DNA from: Moritella sp. Urea-trap-13
GTDB lineage: Bacteria; Pseudomonadota; Gammaproteobacteria; Enterobacterales; Moritellaceae
NCBI RefSeq assembly: GCF_002836355.1
Contig: NZ_PJCA01000001.1
Span: 1-64,000 of the forward strand
DNA: 64,000 nucleotides
Direction of reading: 5' to 3'
Every line of letters starts with the position of its first letter. Position 1 is the stretch's first letter. Shown piece after piece: positions 26,654 through 34,854 of the stretch. The notes beneath the pieces are model-generated. The model did no database searches. It worked only from the letters and a program-made list of their open reading frames with translations, and was not told the origin of the DNA. Position numbers and translations under genes: made by a program.

Positions 26654-27762
26654 TGCGTATAGCCATTGTCGGTTGTGGCCAACTGTCGCGTATGTTGGCC
26701 CTAGCAGGATTACCTTTAGGGATTAAATTTAGCTTTATTCACGACGATCTAAACCAAAACCAAGACTGTGTGGCAGGTTTAGGCATCATCACACCAGCAC
26801 CGAATAAATGTGCAACGAGCCAGTGTTATAACGACCAAGACGTTGAGCAGTTGTATCAAGCATTAGGAAAACCTGATTGCATTACCGTTGAAAAAGAGCA
26901 AGTCGACCTCGAGTTATTAAAAGCGTTAACGGCTTATTGTGCCATTTACCCGAGTATTGCTGCGATAAGAGCCTGCCAACATCGCGGTGAAGAAAAACAG
27001 TTATTAACCAGTTTAGCCATACCAACATCACCGTATCTTTATAATACTAGCGCGCAACAAGCAGTGCAGGCATTAGGCTACCCTGTGATGGTGAAATCAT
27101 GCACCGAAGGCTACGATGGCAAAAATCAATGGCTGATTAAAAACCACGAAGATGCCCAGCAGTTTGATACGTTAGATATTAAAGACTACATCATTGAAGC
27201 CTTTGTCGATTTTGATAAAGAAGTATCGCTGATCTCTGTTCGCCATCAAAATGGTCAAATTGAGCACTACTCTCTTACCGATAATGAACACGTGCAAGGC
27301 ATGTTAATCCGCTCTACGGCCCCTGCAGCGAACATCACTGTTGAGCTGAGATTGCAAGCCCAGTACTACATGGCAAGCTTGCTGAATAAATTAGATTATG
27401 TCGGCATTATGGCAATGGAATGTTTTGTTATTGGCGATAAGCTGATGATTAATGAGCTAGCGCCTCGTGTACACAATAGTGGTCATTGGACGCAACTAGG
27501 CAGTATTACTTGCCAGTTTGAAAATCATATCAGAGCCTTAGCTGGACTCAGCCTCGGCAGTACCGCACAAATAGCCCCCACAGGTATGCTGAATATTGTC
27601 GGTACTGAGCGCCCGCCTTTTGCCGCGATAGCCGAAAATGCCAAGCTATACTGGTACAACAAAAGCGTTAAACCTAAGCGCAAATTAGGTCATATCAACT
27701 TTATTGCTGATAACCAAAATATGCTTAGCCAGCAAATGGCGCAATTTAGCCTGGATAAGTAA
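26653..27762 (+). CDS. purK: N5-carboxyaminoimidazole ribonucleotide synthase
   Basis: The 369-residue ATP-grasp enzyme makes N5-CAIR from AIR, ATP and bicarbonate. An N-terminal nucleotide fold (IAIVGCGQLSRMLALAG) is followed by the ATP-grasp core with VMVKSCTEGYDGKNQW near residue 150 and NELAPRVHNSGHWT near 265. The start shares bases with the purE stop. A SulP transporter gene of bicarbonate type follows 49 bases later in the same direction; its possible supply of the PurK substrate is notable. Confidence 0.97.
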   Translation: MRIAIVGCGQLSRMLALAGLPLGIKFSFIHDDLNQNQDCVAGLGIITPAPNKCATSQCYNDQDVEQLYQALGKPDCITVEKEQVDLELLKALTAYCAIYPSIAAIRACQHRGEEKQLLTSLAIPTSPYLYNTSAQQAVQALGYPVMVKSCTEGYDGKNQWLIKNHEDAQQFDTLDIKDYIIEAFVDFDKEVSLISVRHQNGQIEHYSLTDNEHVQGMLIRSTAPAANITVELRLQAQYYMASLLNKLDYVGIMAMECFVIGDKLMINELAPRVHNSGHWTQLGSITCQFENHIRALAGLSLGSTAQIAPTGMLNIVGTERPPFAAIAENAKLYWYNKSVKPKRKLGHINFIADNQNMLSQQMAQFSLDK

Positions 27763-27811
27763 TGCCAATATAAGCCCCTTGAATAGCGTTTTTACTACGG
27801 AGATTTGGATT

Positions 27812-29455
27812 TTGTTTGGAAATCGTTTTGCAAATATCAATTTAAAAGGTGATGTTTTTGGTGGTGTTACCACAGCTATCATCTCGCTGCCATTGGCATT
27901 AGCCTTTGGTGTTGCCTCTGGCGCAGGAGCAGAAGCTGGCCTTTGGGGCGCCATTATGGTCGGCTTTTTTGCGGCGCTTTTTGGTGGCTCGACGACGTTA
28001 ATTTCAGAACCCACTGGGCCAATGACAGTGATCATGACAGCCGTACTCACCAGCATGATGGCGAAATACCCAGAAACCGGCATGGCGATGTCCTTCACTG
28101 TAGTGATGATGGCTGGCGCCTTTCAAATATTACTCGGCACCTTAAAACTGGGGAAATATGTCACATTAATGCCTTACAGTGTCATCTCAGGTTTTATGTC
28201 TGGCATCGGTGTTATTCTAATCATCTTACAATTATCACCACTCTTAGGTCATGCAGCACCGTCTGGTGGTGTCGTCGGTACCTTATCAGCATTACCGGAT
28301 ACCTTAGCAAATGTCAGTTTCAGCGAGCTATTTTTAGGCTTACTCACTTTAGCGGTACTATTCTATTTCCCTAAACAATACCGCAAGTATGTGCCTGCTC
28401 AGCTGGTCGCGTTAGTGGCCGTAACACTGTTGTCAGTACTGCTTTTTGATACCGACAGTATTCGCCGCATTGGTGAAATCCCCGCAGGGTTACCGTCATT
28501 AGTATTACCGCATTTTAATGCCGAAATGTTCACCACTATGGTTATCGATGCCTTAGTACTTGGTACCTTAGGTTGTATTGATACCTTGTTAACCGCAGTC
28601 ATTGGTGACTCGTTAACACGTAAAGAACATGATTCAGATAAAGAACTGCGCGGCCAAGGCATTGCCAATATGATTTCAGGTTTATTCGGCGCGCTACCAG
28701 GTGCAGGTGCAACGATGGGCACAGTAACCAACATACAAGTTGGCGCTCATTCACCACTGTCAGGTATGGTTCGAGCTCTGGTGTTAGCACTGGTGGTATT
28801 AATCGCAGGTGGATTAACAGAACCAATCCCAATGGCGGTATTAGCAGGTATTGCGGTGTATGTGGGGTTTAATATTTTAGATTGGAGCTTCATTCAACGG
28901 GCGCACAAGGTCAGTATCCAAGGTATGGCTATCATGTACGGCGTGATGTTCCTCACCGTGTTTGTCGATTTGATTGTTGCTGTTGGCCTAGGGGTCTTTA
29001 TTTCCAACATCATCATTATTGAGCAATTAAGTCGAGCGCAAGCACGACAAGTTAAAGCCATTAGCGATACTGATAACGATGTGCCGCTGACCGAAACTGA
29101 GCGTGTCATATTGGATAAAGCCAATGGCAAAGTATTATTTTTCTACTTATCAGGACCGATGATATTTAGCGTATCAAAAGCGATATCGCGCCAGCATGCC
29201 AGTATTGCCAATTATCAAGTGATGATATTAGATTTAAGTGATGTGCCTATGATAGATGTGACCGTAGGATTGGCACTAGAGAATGCCATAAAAGATGCAT
29301 TAGACGCTAACTGTGAGGTGTTATTGTTATGCCCGAATATCGACACGCGTGAGCAATTAGAGAAGTTGAACGTATTGAATTTGATCCCAAGTAACAATCA
29401 CTGCACATCGAGGGAGCAAGCATTACAATCCGCGCTTGACCATGTGATAAGGTAA
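27812..29455 (+). CDS. SulP-family transporter, BicA-like bicarbonate type
   Basis: About 547 residues: ten to fourteen membrane segments and a C-terminal STAS domain (about residues 430-540). The N-terminal block (LKGDVFGG, ALAFGVASGAGAEAGLWGA, ISEPTGPMT) closely resembles cyanobacterial BicA and related sodium/bicarbonate SulP carriers. No ATG fits; a TTG at 27812 preceded by ACGGAG at good spacing is my start, while an open frame continues upstream into purK. It is probably part of the purE-purK operon. Sulfate as substrate cannot be excluded. Confidence 0.88.
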   Translation: MFGNRFANINLKGDVFGGVTTAIISLPLALAFGVASGAGAEAGLWGAIMVGFFAALFGGSTTLISEPTGPMTVIMTAVLTSMMAKYPETGMAMSFTVVMMAGAFQILLGTLKLGKYVTLMPYSVISGFMSGIGVILIILQLSPLLGHAAPSGGVVGTLSALPDTLANVSFSELFLGLLTLAVLFYFPKQYRKYVPAQLVALVAVTLLSVLLFDTDSIRRIGEIPAGLPSLVLPHFNAEMFTTMVIDALVLGTLGCIDTLLTAVIGDSLTRKEHDSDKELRGQGIANMISGLFGALPGAGATMGTVTNIQVGAHSPLSGMVRALVLALVVLIAGGLTEPIPMAVLAGIAVYVGFNILDWSFIQRAHKVSIQGMAIMYGVMFLTVFVDLIVAVGLGVFISNIIIIEQLSRAQARQVKAISDTDNDVPLTETERVILDKANGKVLFFYLSGPMIFSVSKAISRQHASIANYQVMILDLSDVPMIDVTVGLALENAIKDALDANCEVLLLCPNIDTREQLEKLNVLNLIPSNNHCTSREQALQSALDHVIR

Positions 29456-29531
29456 AAAATGGCAGCTAAGAGGTGATAAGGTAAAGGGATGACCAGTGGG
29501 GGTTGCCGATAAGAGTTGTTGCGGTTAAATA

Positions 29532-29608
29532 TGGTGTCCCCTACAGGATTCGAACCTGTGGCCTGCTCCTTAGGAGGGAGCCGCTCTATCCAGCTGAGCT
29601 AAGGAGAC
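29532..29608 (-). tRNA. tRNA-Arg (anticodon CCT)
   Basis: Read on the minus strand, the 77 bases fold into a full cloverleaf. The 7-bp acceptor stem starts GTCTCCT and has one G-U pair. The anticodon stem GCTCC/GGAGC encloses the loop CTCCTAA, giving CCT. A GTTCGAATC T-loop and encoded CCA end follow. A TATAAT box is visible just upstream (29620-29625). Confidence 0.97.
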
Positions 29609-29711
29609 ACTTGGTATTTATTATATATAAAACAAATACAAATAGCAGCATCACATCACGTTAAAGTAACAATATAAGCTAACATTTGATCAATTTGACC
29701 TAACGATCACA

Positions 29712-30494
29712 TTACTTCCTATACGGCGAGACGATGGTGTTTCCAGTTTCCGCATGCTGAGACACGATAACAAAGTCTTGATACAAACGATGGATGTTGG
29801 CTTTTGTCAAAACATCACTCGGTTTTCCTTCCGCGATGATCATCCCTTTATCCACTAAAATAAGACGGTCACAAAATTCTGCCGCGGTATTTAAATTATG
29901 GATAGCCACTAATGCCGACTTACCTTGCTGGCATTGTTGATATAACACATTCATCAGTTGTGATTCATGGCCAATATCCAGACTTGCCGTCGGTTCATCA
30001 AGTAGCATCAACGGCGCACCTTGCACTAATAAACGCGCAAAATGTACCAACTGTTTCTCACCACCCGATAATGCGGTAATAGAACGGTCTTTTAAATGAC
30101 CGATACCAACTAACGTAAGTGCGTCAATGGATTGCGCGGCAATTATTTTTGCTGACATAGGTTGTGTTTGTTGCTGTACATGAAAACCAAAAGCCACAGT
30201 TTCCATCACACTAAATGGAAAGGCAATTTCACTGTACTGTGGTAAATAACTAACATCACGAGCTCGGTCTATATCTGATAACTGAGTTAATGACAGGCCT
30301 TTTATTAATACCTCGCCACCGCTGTATCTTTGAAAGCCACTTAAGCATTTCATTAAGGTACTTTTACCAGCGCCATTAGGGCCAATAATGCCCACCAGCT
30401 CACCTGGTTGAATAGATAGTGAGATATCGCTTAATAAAGTTTTGTCTCCGGCTTTATAACTTAACTTGGAAACACTCAATAATGTAGTATTCAT
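29712..30494 (-). CDS. btuD: Vitamin B12 ABC transporter ATPase (BtuD-like)
   Basis: The 260-residue ABC ATPase has Walker A GPNGAGKST (about 37-45), signature LSGGEKQ (about 142-148) and Walker B LMLLDEPTA (about 161-169). It belongs to the FecE/BtuD group for iron-siderophore or cobalamin uptake. It is last in btuF-btuC-btuD and overlaps btuC by four bases. A cobalamin riboswitch in front of the operon points to vitamin B12 or another corrinoid as cargo. Confidence 0.92.
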   Translation of the reverse strand: MNTTLLSVSKLSYKAGDKTLLSDISLSIQPGELVGIIGPNGAGKSTLMKCLSGFQRYSGGEVLIKGLSLTQLSDIDRARDVSYLPQYSEIAFPFSVMETVAFGFHVQQQTQPMSAKIIAAQSIDALTLVGIGHLKDRSITALSGGEKQLVHFARLLVQGAPLMLLDEPTASLDIGHESQLMNVLYQQCQQGKSALVAIHNLNTAAEFCDRLILVDKGMIIAEGKPSDVLTKANIHRLYQDFVIVSQHAETGNTIVSPYRK

Positions 30495-31531
30495 ACAAAG
30501 CTGCCTTTACGCTGAAAGCGAATAATTAAGGCTATAAAATAACAACCACCAATGAAGGATGTAATAATGCCAACTTTCAGTTCATTGGGAGCAATAATCC
30601 AGCGCCCGAGAAGATCGCAAGCAAGCAGAAAAACAACCCCAAACAGCGCCGAAAACGGCAGCAGTTTCTCATGCGTAGGCCCGACGATTAAACGCACCAA
30701 ATGCGGTACCATCAAACCAATAAAACCTATGGGTCCGGCGACAGCAATTGACATAGCCGTTAGTAAGGTCGCGTACAACAACAATTTAAACCGCGTTTTT
30801 TTTACATTTAAGCCTAAGCCATGAGCACTTTCTTCTCCCAAGGCTAAAAGATTTAACGAGCGACTTTCTCGTAACAATAACACCGCCACAACAGTGATAA
30901 CAGGTGCTGGCCACATCAACTGTGACCAGGTTCTACCATCTAATCCCCCCATCGCCCAAAATACAAACTGGCTCATTTCATATTGCTGTGCCATTAACAA
31001 CAAGCCCATTCTAGCCCCTCCTAACAAACTGGATAATGCCAAGCCAGTTAAAATAAGAAACAAAATCTGGGTGGAAGAATGACGAGAGGCTAATAGATAA
31101 ATTAACCCAGCAGCAACCAATGCACCCACGGTTGTAAAAATAGGTAACCACATTGGGTCCATCACAGCTAAGCCAGTTACAATCGCCAGTACCGCGCCAA
31201 AACTACTACCAGAACTAACACCTAATACATCCGGACTCGCCAATGGGTTTTTGAATAACCCTTGCGTGCAAGCACCAGCAAGTGCTAACGCTCCACCAGC
31301 GAAAATAGCCGCACAAGCTCGCGGTAAACGGATGTGCAGCACAACCGCAGATGCTAACGGTTGTTCTGCTAGTGCTAATTCGCTGCCACCGACAAGATAG
31401 GTTTTAAACAAATCTAAAATATCTCGAATAGGAATATGGATAGCACCTAAGCTCAGATACAGTAAAAACAGCCCTATAAATAGCAACACAGAACACAGTA
31501 TTTGTATTGAAGTAAATCGATAAAAAGGCAT
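30491..31531 (-). CDS. btuC: Vitamin B12 ABC transporter permease (BtuC-like)
   Basis: The 346-residue FecCD-family permease has about ten membrane helices. Family blocks are present: LPRACAAIFAGGALALAGACTQGLFKNPLASPD region near residues 69-100 and GPIGFIGLMVPHLVR near 268. It forms the inner-membrane channel with BtuD as motor. It starts two bases after the btuF stop and overlaps btuD. The substrate assignment comes from the riboswitch upstream; the family also carries haem and siderophores. Confidence 0.92.
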   Translation of the reverse strand: MPFYRFTSIQILCSVLLFIGLFLLYLSLGAIHIPIRDILDLFKTYLVGGSELALAEQPLASAVVLHIRLPRACAAIFAGGALALAGACTQGLFKNPLASPDVLGVSSGSSFGAVLAIVTGLAVMDPMWLPIFTTVGALVAAGLIYLLASRHSSTQILFLILTGLALSSLLGGARMGLLLMAQQYEMSQFVFWAMGGLDGRTWSQLMWPAPVITVVAVLLLRESRSLNLLALGEESAHGLGLNVKKTRFKLLLYATLLTAMSIAVAGPIGFIGLMVPHLVRLIVGPTHEKLLPFSALFGVVFLLACDLLGRWIIAPNELKVGIITSFIGGCYFIALIIRFQRKGSFV

Positions 31532-31533
31532 CT

Positions 31534-32448
31534 TTATTTCTTATACACTGAATGATTAATAAAACGGATCGCATCGACATAATACTGGCTATATACACCG
31601 CGCAGCGCATGGGGGACTTGATAAATACGGTTATTTTTAATCGCACTAACCGATTGTAACGAAGGATCAGATAAGACTTGTAGCTTAAATTGCTCGGCGG
31701 TATTCTCATCGCCATATACCCACGCCGGTATAAACAATACCTCTGGATTTAACGTGATGATCATTTCTTTAGAAATAGGCACCTGTCCGTATTTATCTGT
31801 CGTATAGTCTTTAATTATATTAACCACATTAGCTTGTTCTAACAGACCATTCCACGAAGAATCTCTGCCACTGGAGGTTCCCCAAGGGTTGTAATCCATG
31901 CCAGTAAATTGATGTTTAGCAGGAATAATATCTGCTTTTAAACGTAACCGCATCGTCGAGATAATTTGTTGTGCTTCATCACTTTTATTCACGATCATAC
32001 CAACCCGTAATATCTCAGTTTCAATCTCATCGATATTTTTAGGCGCTTGTAAACGAAACACGGTAATACCCACATTTTCTAAAATACTGAGTTTTGCAGG
32101 ATCACTCCAGTTCGCCGCAAACACAATGTCTGGGCGATTAGCGATAATCATTTCAATATTTAGCCCCAATAGCGGCATGCTTTCAGGTAAACGGTCAATA
32201 ATCAGTGAATAATTGGGGTTGATAGCCAGATCGGTTAAGCTCGATAATGCCGTTTCATCAACCAGATCTAATAACACCGCATCGCTAAATAACGTTTTTG
32301 ATGAAATTCGTTGTGGTTGTTTTTCAATGACAATGGCATGACCTAATCCATCGAGCACTGTTAATGGATAGCTGGTATTCGCCAAAGATGGAAATGAAAT
32401 AAATAAAATTAGCGTATAGAAAATATGCTTAAAACTAGCCCAAGGCAT
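31534..32448 (-). CDS. btuF: Corrinoid-binding periplasmic protein (BtuF-like)
   Basis: The 304-residue protein has a signal peptide (about residues 1-23, ending SLANT) and two lobes of the helical-backbone class III binding-protein fold (PF01497), with IIANRPDIVFAANW near residue 98 and ITLNPEVLFIPAWV near 225. It should deliver cobalamin to BtuCD. It is first in the operon, and the ribosome-binding site AGGAG sits directly against one arm of a regulatory hairpin. Confidence 0.9.
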   Translation of the reverse strand: MPWASFKHIFYTLILFISFPSLANTSYPLTVLDGLGHAIVIEKQPQRISSKTLFSDAVLLDLVDETALSSLTDLAINPNYSLIIDRLPESMPLLGLNIEMIIANRPDIVFAANWSDPAKLSILENVGITVFRLQAPKNIDEIETEILRVGMIVNKSDEAQQIISTMRLRLKADIIPAKHQFTGMDYNPWGTSSGRDSSWNGLLEQANVVNIIKDYTTDKYGQVPISKEMIITLNPEVLFIPAWVYGDENTAEQFKLQVLSDPSLQSVSAIKNNRIYQVPHALRGVYSQYYVDAIRFINHSVYKK

Positions 32449-32458
32449 GGTAACTCCT

Positions 32459-32501
32459 GTAAATCGCGTACAAATTGAAACGATTTACCGCATGTAAATC
32501 G
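32459..32501 (-). promoter_or_regulatory. Expression platform with mutually exclusive hairpins before btuF
   Basis: On the minus strand the order is CGATTTAC (32494-32501), GTAAATCG (32481-32488), CGATTTAC (32459-32466), then the AGGAG ribosome-binding site (32453-32457). The middle copy can pair with either flanking copy, giving two exclusive 8-bp helices. One of them abuts the ribosome-binding site. Confidence 0.75.
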
Positions 32502-32615
32502 TGCTCTTCGTATCTGACTCAGTGTACTTAGCCCTGCCAATGCAGCTAGTGACACCACACAGTGGCGCGCCCGTTACGGATTTTCACCGTATTCCGAAGA
32601 TGGGGGCATTGTACT
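32500..32615 (-). promoter_or_regulatory. Cobalamin riboswitch
   Basis: The minus-strand RNA shows the conserved core GGTGAAAATCCGTAACGGGC followed by GCGCCACTGTG, and near the 3' end the B12-box-like AGTCAGATAC. This is the order and spacing of the adenosylcobalamin aptamer. It lies just ahead of btuF and should lower expression of btuFCD when cobalamin is abundant. Ends are approximate. Confidence 0.9.
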
Positions 32616-32736
32616 TTGCTCTAAATAGATATGCTACCGAGAGCCAATAAAGAAAAGCAGATTCAATCGCCTATCTCCAATAAATCACCAAGCATGTTAA
32701 AGTAGCGAATTATAATTCTAATTAAATGGTAACGTG

Positions 32737-33270
32737 ATGACATTAAAAGCGTCGGGCAACATAGATGAGCTTTGCTATCCTTTCATCTTTGAAGACAGCC
32801 CACTTTGTGATTTTGAGATCTTAACCGATGAGTTATGTACTTATACTGGCTTAGCGTTATCGCAAGTAACCAACACTGAAGTACGTGCATCACTGGAACG
32901 TTTACAGCCAAAGATTTTTAATTTGAATGGTTCGATTCGAGGTAAATGCGGAATATTTGAAGACGACATACAAGATCTATTAACAGATCTTAATTACTTT
33001 AAAGCCCAAGTCACTGATAATGCAAAACGCTTTGTACTGCCAAGAGGTACAGGCCCGGTGATCCAATTACATCAATGTCGCAGTTTAAGTAAGAAGGTCG
33101 TGCGCCAATTAGTATTGGTTGATAAAGCAGGCAAGAAAATCCCGGAAACCCTGCCCCGCTTTACAAATGCCTTAACGAACTATTACTTCGCGCTTACACG
33201 GGTATTAAATCAAGACGCTGGTGTTGAAGAGCCTGAATACGTTAGTATTAATTATCCAAAACCGAAATAA
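32737..33270 (+). CDS. PduO-like cobalamin adenosyltransferase
   Basis: The 177-residue protein resembles the PduO/MMAB-type ATP:cob(I)alamin adenosyltransferase. The segments LPRGTGPVIQLHQCRSLSKK (about residues 107-126) and NALTNYYFALTRVLNQDAGV (about 148-167) align with the family's LPGG and N-R-L-S-D blocks, though several usual residues are altered. It would attach the adenosyl group to imported corrinoid. It is divergent from the riboswitch-controlled btu operon. The GTG immediately before the ATG is an alternative start. Catalytic competence is uncertain because of the altered motif. Confidence 0.72.
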   Translation: MTLKASGNIDELCYPFIFEDSPLCDFEILTDELCTYTGLALSQVTNTEVRASLERLQPKIFNLNGSIRGKCGIFEDDIQDLLTDLNYFKAQVTDNAKRFVLPRGTGPVIQLHQCRSLSKKVVRQLVLVDKAGKKIPETLPRFTNALTNYYFALTRVLNQDAGVEEPEYVSINYPKPK

Positions 33271-33274
33271 CCAG

Positions 33275-34630
33275 TTAAAGCCGTAATATTTTATGGTAAC
33301 TGGCGACTTCAACATCAAATTTAGTATGTTGACGTAAATGATCTCGCATCGCTTCACTGGCATCGGGATCACCATGCACTAATTGGATGCGCGTATTTTT
33401 AGTCAGCTTTGACGCTTGCAGCCAATTGGTTAAATCGACGTAATCACCATGACCAGATAAACCATCTAATACCTCAATATCAGCTTTTATCGGTAACCAT
33501 TCACCATGAATTTTTACCCGTTCACAACCAGCCAGCATTTTCGCACCACGCGTGCCGCCACTGACATAACCAATAAACAATACCGTGGTGCGATGATCGC
33601 CAATCAGCCGTTTCATGTGATGAATAATACGCCCCCCCGTCGCCATGCCACTACCAGCAATAATAATATGTGGCATAACAATGTCATGCAGTAATTTTGA
33701 TTCATCAACATCACGAGTGAATTTAACCAAGTTGGTCATATCACGGCATTGTGATCTGTTTAACCGGTGTAATTCATCAAATTCGCAGTAGATATCAAAC
33801 ACACTAATGGCCATGGGACTATCGAGATAGATGGGTAATTTAGGAATACGCTCTTCCGCAATCAAGGTTGCCAGCATATGCTGAATAGCCTCAGTTCTCC
33901 CCACTGCAAAACTGGGTATTAATAATGTGCCACCCTTTTTCGCCGTGGCGTTAACCACCTGGGCTAATTGTTCATACGGATCATCATCGCCGTGTAAGCG
34001 ATTACCATAGGTAGACTCAAGCATTAACAGATCAAGATCTGGTAAAGGTTTAGGCGGATACATGATGACATCATTAGGCTGACCCACATCACCAGAAAAT
34101 CCGATGCGTTTACCTTCAACCTGCAGGATCACACTCGCAGCCCCTAAGATATGACCGGCAGTTTGTAATGTCACCGTAATATTCCCAATGGTAAAGGCCT
34201 GATCGAACGGCACAGCCTTGAAGAGTACTAAACTTGCCTCAGCAGTAGCCTTGTCATACAAGGGTTCCGGTTTGCCATGCTTACTGATTTTATATTTATT
34301 AAAATAACGCGCGTCTTCCTCTTGGATCTTACCGCTATCCGGCAACAGAATACTGCATAAACTGATCGTCGCAGCATGTGTATAAATAGGTCCGCGGTAG
34401 CCTTGTTTATATAGCGCAGGAATAAAGCCAGAATGATCTAAATGAGCGTGAGTAAGCACGATAGCATCGAGGGATTGAATATCTAACGGTAGCGGCTCAC
34501 GGTTACGTTCTCGTAACCATTTGTAACCCTGGTACAGACCGCAGTCGACTAAAATCTTAGTATTGCCTGATTCCACAAAGTATTTTGAACCTGTAACCGT
34601 TTCCGTACCACCAAGAAAAGTAATGTTCAT
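33275..34630 (-). CDS. Metallo-beta-lactamase/beta-CASP RNase-like hydrolase
   Basis: The 451-residue protein has a metallo-beta-lactamase fold with LTHAHLDHSG near residue 60, GHILGAAS near 160 and FSGDVG near 178. A beta-CASP insertion and the C-terminal MATGGRIIHHM and LVHGDPDA motifs follow. This is the architecture of CPSF73-like and RNase J-like nucleases and of bacterial YbcI-like proteins of unknown substrate. It converges on the adenosyltransferase gene with four bases between stops. An RNA-processing role is family-based. Confidence 0.9.
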   Translation of the reverse strand: MNITFLGGTETVTGSKYFVESGNTKILVDCGLYQGYKWLRERNREPLPLDIQSLDAIVLTHAHLDHSGFIPALYKQGYRGPIYTHAATISLCSILLPDSGKIQEEDARYFNKYKISKHGKPEPLYDKATAEASLVLFKAVPFDQAFTIGNITVTLQTAGHILGAASVILQVEGKRIGFSGDVGQPNDVIMYPPKPLPDLDLLMLESTYGNRLHGDDDPYEQLAQVVNATAKKGGTLLIPSFAVGRTEAIQHMLATLIAEERIPKLPIYLDSPMAISVFDIYCEFDELHRLNRSQCRDMTNLVKFTRDVDESKLLHDIVMPHIIIAGSGMATGGRIIHHMKRLIGDHRTTVLFIGYVSGGTRGAKMLAGCERVKIHGEWLPIKADIEVLDGLSGHGDYVDLTNWLQASKLTKNTRIQLVHGDPDASEAMRDHLRQHTKFDVEVASYHKILRL

Positions 34631-34854
34631 CGTTTACACTCCTGCTCTAATATAGCCGCCAATAACCACCAGCACAGGTCGGTTAATTATTTGACAATAA
34701 TACGTTAAGAGTAGAAGAGAACAGCGTAAGATCCATACCGATATTCAGTCAACACTAAATCAGCTAAACAAAATAGTATAAACATTGATTCACATCTGTT
34801 TTTCACCCTGTTTAAGAAAAACCGATAACGAACCAATACAATGATTAATCGTCA

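Noticed and set aside
28599-28832. Leftward open frames inside the SulP gene
   Set aside because: Antisense shadows of a membrane protein gene.
29532-29608. tRNA-Arg as an integration site for a genomic island
   Set aside because: No integrase gene and no second copy of the tRNA 3' end was noticed nearby; flanking genes look like core chromosome.
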